From Spirochaetaceae bacterium (GTDB lineage: Bacteria > Spirochaetota > Spirochaetia > Treponematales > Treponemataceae), in contig JAGARN010000002.1 of NCBI GenBank assembly GCA_017622235.1, positions 62,001 through 126,000 of the forward strand: a stretch of DNA of 64,000 nucleotides. Direction: 5' to 3'. Below are positions 62,147 to 64,000 of this stretch, piece by piece (positions within the stretch are counted from its first letter, which is position 1; every line of letters starts with the position of its first letter). The notes beneath the pieces were generated by a model that searched no databases, had not been told where the DNA came from, and saw only the letters and a list, made by a program, of their open reading frames with translations. A program made the position numbers and the translations under genes.

Positions 62147-63922
62147 ATGGAAAAAAACACAGTTTGGGCCATAGTTCTTTCAACGCTTGTGTTAGTTGTG
62201 TTTTCTTTTCTTCAGATTAAATTTTTTCCTGTTGAGCAAGTTATGCCAACAGAGATTAGTTCTGTCGAAGAAAATATAACAACGAAACTTTTAGAAGACA
62301 ATTCTGCTATGCTTTCGCCTACAGAAGATATTTCTGAAGAAGAGCAAATTCCAGAAGAACATTTTGTTATTACAACAGAAAAAGCAAAAATAACATTTAC
62401 AAATCGTGGTGGTGATATAATCGGCTATGAGTTTATCGACCACAAGGATGGTGATGTGGGTGTTGAAATGGCGGAAAACATTCAAAGTACAAATCGTGCT
62501 TTTGCTTTAGCTTTTGGAGATGCAAGCAAGGAAATAATAAACGAAATCTTCGCCGTAAAAAAAATCAGTGATTACAGCATAGGTTTTTATCGGACATTCC
62601 AAACAACAAATTCTGATGGAACTACGGGTAGCTTTGTTTTGGCAAAGCAATATACTTTTAAACCAGATGATTATATGTTTAAGTTAGATATTACTATTGA
62701 TGGTCAAGATGCTTTTTCTGGATTGAATTTTAACAATTCTGCTTATACTTTACGTACTTCACCACAGATTGGACCTTATTACGATGTAAATACTGATCGC
62801 TATGAGTACAGAAAGTTTATGTCTTATACAGACGGTAAGAAAAAAAATGCTACTCTTTCTGCTGGTCAAACAAAAGTCTATAACAAGGATTATTCTTGGA
62901 CAGGTGTAGCTGGAAAGTATTTTGAAATAATAGGTATTCCTCAAAATTCTATGGTTATGCAAGATGTTCTTTATTCTTGTGCCATAGAAGAAGGTGAAAG
63001 TCCAAATTCTCAGGTAATGATGACTCGAGGTTCAATAGATTCAAAATATACTACAGATACGTATTATTTTTATGTTGGACCGAGAACAGAACAGGATTTA
63101 AAGATATACAATAAATCAGAGGATAATCCTTGGGGTCTTTCGGGATTAAAACTTAATGATAGTCTTGAATCAACAGGATTGCTGTATTGGTTAGAAGCGT
63201 TCTTAAAATGGTGTTTGGTTTTGATACACAAAATCATTCCAAATTGGGGAATTGCTATAATTGTTTTAACTATATTTATTAAGATTCTTCTTTATCCAAT
63301 AACAAAAAAAAGTACATTGTCTACTCTGAAAATGCAAGAAGTTCAGCCTCGTATGCAAGAAATACAGACAAAGTATAAAGACCAACCAGAAAAAATGAAC
63401 ATGGAATTGGCAAAGCTGTACAAAGAAACAGGATACAATCCCCTATCTGGATGTTTACCGCTACTTATTCAATTCCCATTAATTTTTGCCATGTACAATT
63501 TGTTTAACAATTATTTTGAATTCCGTGGAGCAATGTTTATTCCTGGTTGGATACCGGACTTATCTAAAGGTGACAGTGTTTATACTCTTAGCTTTAATTT
63601 GCCCTTTAATTTAGGTAACCAAATTAGATTGCTACCGTTTATATATGTAGTGTCTCAGATTGTGTTTAGCAAGATAACGCAAACAGCTTCGACAGGTGCT
63701 AACGGAATGCAGATGAAGATAATAATGTATGTAATGCCTGTTATGTTCTTCTTCATTTTTTATAACGCTCCTGCAGGATTGTTGATATATTGGACGGTAA
63801 GTAATGCATTACAGCTTGTGCAGCAAGTTATTCTGAATCGAATAATGAAAGCCAAGAGGGAAGAAATGGAACAAAACAAAGGTCCTGAAAAGAAAGTTTT
63901 TGTTCCAAAGAAGAAAAAATAA
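62147..63922 (+). CDS. yidC: Membrane protein insertase YidC
   Basis: YidC inserts and folds inner-membrane proteins alone or with SecYEG. The 591-residue protein has the N-terminal helix, a large periplasmic domain (about residues 70-330) as in Gram-negative types, and the conserved membrane core (GIAIIVLTIFIKILLYPITKKS, MQEVQPRMQEIQTKYKDQPEKMNMELAKLYKETGYNPLSGCLPLLIQ). Then come several helices and a Lys-rich tail. AAAGGAG precedes the ATG. The large periplasmic domain fits a diderm organism such as a spirochaete. Confidence 0.97.
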   Translation: MEKNTVWAIVLSTLVLVVFSFLQIKFFPVEQVMPTEISSVEENITTKLLEDNSAMLSPTEDISEEEQIPEEHFVITTEKAKITFTNRGGDIIGYEFIDHKDGDVGVEMAENIQSTNRAFALAFGDASKEIINEIFAVKKISDYSIGFYRTFQTTNSDGTTGSFVLAKQYTFKPDDYMFKLDITIDGQDAFSGLNFNNSAYTLRTSPQIGPYYDVNTDRYEYRKFMSYTDGKKKNATLSAGQTKVYNKDYSWTGVAGKYFEIIGIPQNSMVMQDVLYSCAIEEGESPNSQVMMTRGSIDSKYTTDTYYFYVGPRTEQDLKIYNKSEDNPWGLSGLKLNDSLESTGLLYWLEAFLKWCLVLIHKIIPNWGIAIIVLTIFIKILLYPITKKSTLSTLKMQEVQPRMQEIQTKYKDQPEKMNMELAKLYKETGYNPLSGCLPLLIQFPLIFAMYNLFNNYFEFRGAMFIPGWIPDLSKGDSVYTLSFNLPFNLGNQIRLLPFIYVVSQIVFSKITQTASTGANGMQMKIIMYVMPVMFFFIFYNAPAGLLIYWTVSNALQLVQQVILNRIMKAKREEMEQNKGPEKKVFVPKKKK

Positions 63923-63940
63923 TTTCAGAGGAGAATATAT

Positions 63941-64000
63941 ATGACTTACGAGTACGAAGGAAAAACTGAAAAAGAAGCTATAGAATTAGCTGCTGCTGAA
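63941..64000 (+). CDS. jag: Jag (SpoIIIJ-associated RNA-binding protein), 5' end only
   Basis: Only 20 codons are in the window: MTYEYEGKTEKEAIELAAAE, which resembles the N-terminal Jag domain (the pattern G.T.eEAi..A). AGAGGAG precedes the ATG. Position right after yidC is the standard place for jag/khpB. The KH and R3H domains would be beyond the edge, so identity rests on context and this short stretch. Confidence 0.8.
   Translation, partial: MTYEYEGKTEKEAIELAAAE

Noticed and set aside
1-64000. tRNA, rRNA, tmRNA, RNase P RNA or CRISPR array
   Set aside because: No T-loop/acceptor patterns, rRNA segments or regularly spaced repeats were noticed by eye in the intergenic gaps. A covariance scan could still find a diverged small RNA.

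Overview
The window is 64 kb of AT-rich bacterial chromosome around a replication origin. Gene content fits a Treponema-like spirochaete: dnaA, dnaN, recF and a DUF721 gene in a row, rpmH-rnpA-yidD-yidC-jag, RNase Y, EttA, CheR/CheB, and many lipoproteins and exported proteins of unknown function. No rRNA, tRNA, insertion sequence, prophage or CRISPR array was seen. The species cannot be fixed from the sequence alone.

Layout. 0-6.9 kb: an rRNA methyltransferase fragment, a YchJ-like SEC-C protein, ArgC, a SlyD-like isomerase with a Cys-rich tail, an Nfu-type Fe-S protein, an ankyrin protein, a lone CBM48 protein, metK, nth and an MscS channel. 7-12.7 kb, mostly leftward: a Y-family polymerase with its small partner, proB-proA, an unknown gene, and a methyltransferase gene split by a frameshift. 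12.7-17 kb, rightward: parA-parB, rmlA-rmlC and a threonine-aldolase-like gene. 17-30.4 kb, leftward: a frameshifted GGDEF sensor, mnmE, a PAP2 phosphatase, a BNR/DUF4015 exported glycosidase-like protein, an exported EEP-fold protein, a large membrane protein and two lipoproteins. 30.4-38 kb: hisH-hisF, queD, ctpA, rsmE, a WecG/TagA glycosyltransferase, an odd sigma-54-type AAA+ protein, an RNA methyltransferase and an SDR oxidoreductase. 38-47 kb: the origin region, with DUF721-recF-dnaN-dnaA leftward and gyrB-gyrA rightward. 47-60 kb: two parS sites, a regulator, ettA, a second GGDEF protein, RNase Y, a small phosphatase, cheR-cheB, an rseC/TPR/prenyl-synthase operon, rlmE and an M23 peptidase. 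60-64 kb: an XRE-cupin regulator, an unknown gene, and rpmH-rnpA-yidD-yidC-jag.

How it fits together. DnaA-box-like sites lie between dnaN and dnaA. Two parS palindromes lie just after gyrA, about 4.7 kb from dnaA, and parA-parB is about 30 kb to the left, so the window holds the parts of an origin replication and segregation domain. Base composition changes sharply at the dnaA/gyrB divide: roughly 22-27% GC in sampled lines on the left and 38-45% on the right.

Most notable observations. At least ten genes, including dnaA, parA, hisH, queD, ettA and cheR, have a -10 hexamer exactly six bases before the start codon; four more have spacings of five, seven or eight. This predicts many leaderless mRNAs beside ordinary Shine-Dalgarno genes. 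Two genes are interrupted by single-base frameshifts beside homopolymers. A GC-rich island of about 200 bp lies upstream of ettA. I found no clear multi-gene defence or otherwise undescribed system; the best leads are the leaderless starts, the GC-rich island and the exported-protein block at 22.5-30.4 kb.
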